From Vibrio profundi (GTDB lineage Bacteria; Pseudomonadota; Gammaproteobacteria; Enterobacterales; Vibrionaceae), in the NCBI RefSeq assembly GCF_005281835.1, contig NZ_RZIS01000003.1:186001-250000 (forward strand): a stretch of 64,000 nucleotides of DNA, given 5' to 3'. Shown here in pieces: positions 63,961 to 64,000 of the stretch. The notes below the pieces were generated by a model. It was not told where the DNA came from and searched no databases. It was given only the letters and a program-made list of their open reading frames with translations. Both the position numbers and the translations under genes were made by a program. Every line of letters starts with the position of its first letter. Position 1 is the first letter of the stretch.

Positions 63961-64000
63961 GGCAACCCTTAGTTCAATGCATTATAGCCGCGCTCAGCCA

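Overview
The window looks like part of a Vibrio genome, probably the smaller chromosome. The reasons are a recognisable luxP-luxQ pair, a betI-betB-betA operon fused to a choline-type ABC transporter, a CsrB-type RNA behind a VarA/GacA box, a YeeX (DUF496) gene and many small Vibrio-type envelope proteins. Base composition is even and moderately AT-rich. I see no rRNA, tRNA, CRISPR array, integrase or transposase.

Layout. 1-3.4 kb: a small membrane protein, then hcp-hcr (nitrosative-stress hybrid cluster protein and its reductase) behind a sigma-54 promoter with two NorR-type sites. 3.6-9.5 kb: a same-strand catabolic cluster (RidA, sodium:solute symporter, KdgM-type porin, secreted GH20 hexosaminidase) with a hairpin in each junction. 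9.5-11.1 kb: a long-form GAPDH and three consecutive perfect hairpins. 11.5-15.7 kb: a divergent module of a PstS-like periplasmic protein, an outer-membrane barrel and a hybrid histidine kinase. 16.1-16.7 kb: a CsrB-family sRNA gene, outside every ORF. 16.7-20.3 kb: a DMT transporter preceded by a Leu-rich leader peptide and alternative hairpins, an M15 peptidase, yeeX, yceH and a GIY-YIG protein. 20.4-26.2 kb: a TraF_2-type barrel, luxPQ (autoinducer-2 sensing) and a PilZ protein. 26.3-34.6 kb: glpD, a choice-of-anchor I lipoprotein, a thioesterase, a GAF-GGDEF cyclase, HopJ-like, OM barrel, DUF1289-CWC and YegD.

34.8-39.5 kb is an accessory segment. It carries a modular protein with a MIX-like N-terminus, two LysM domains, a peptidoglycan-binding domain and a pesticin/T4-lysozyme-like C-terminus. 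A secreted 129-residue protein overlaps it by 4 nt. This is the expected form of an orphan type VI secretion effector with a periplasmic immunity protein. A frameshifted copy of the 3' end of the upstream DUF3820 gene lies just downstream, so the cassette sits between an intact copy and a broken copy.

39.7-44.7 kb: a secreted endonuclease I, a metallopeptidase-like lipoprotein, a GST, a second DMT transporter and a MarR (CosR-like) regulator. 45-52 kb: betIBA-choXWV for choline uptake and oxidation to glycine betaine, with a BetI operator upstream. 52.4-60.3 kb: mostly small accessory enzymes (GNATs, a P-loop kinase, two lipases/hydrolases, an aminoglycoside-phosphotransferase fold protein, a sugar acetyltransferase). 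60.5-64 kb: a fusion of two CDGSH iron-sulfur domains to a glutamate-synthase-type FMN domain, then a BamA-like barrel and a small barrel.

Common themes are environmental sensing (AI-2, two hybrid kinases, c-di-GMP, CsrB), osmoprotection, envelope and porin functions, and interbacterial competition. All function calls come from reading the sequence and recalling family features; no search was run.
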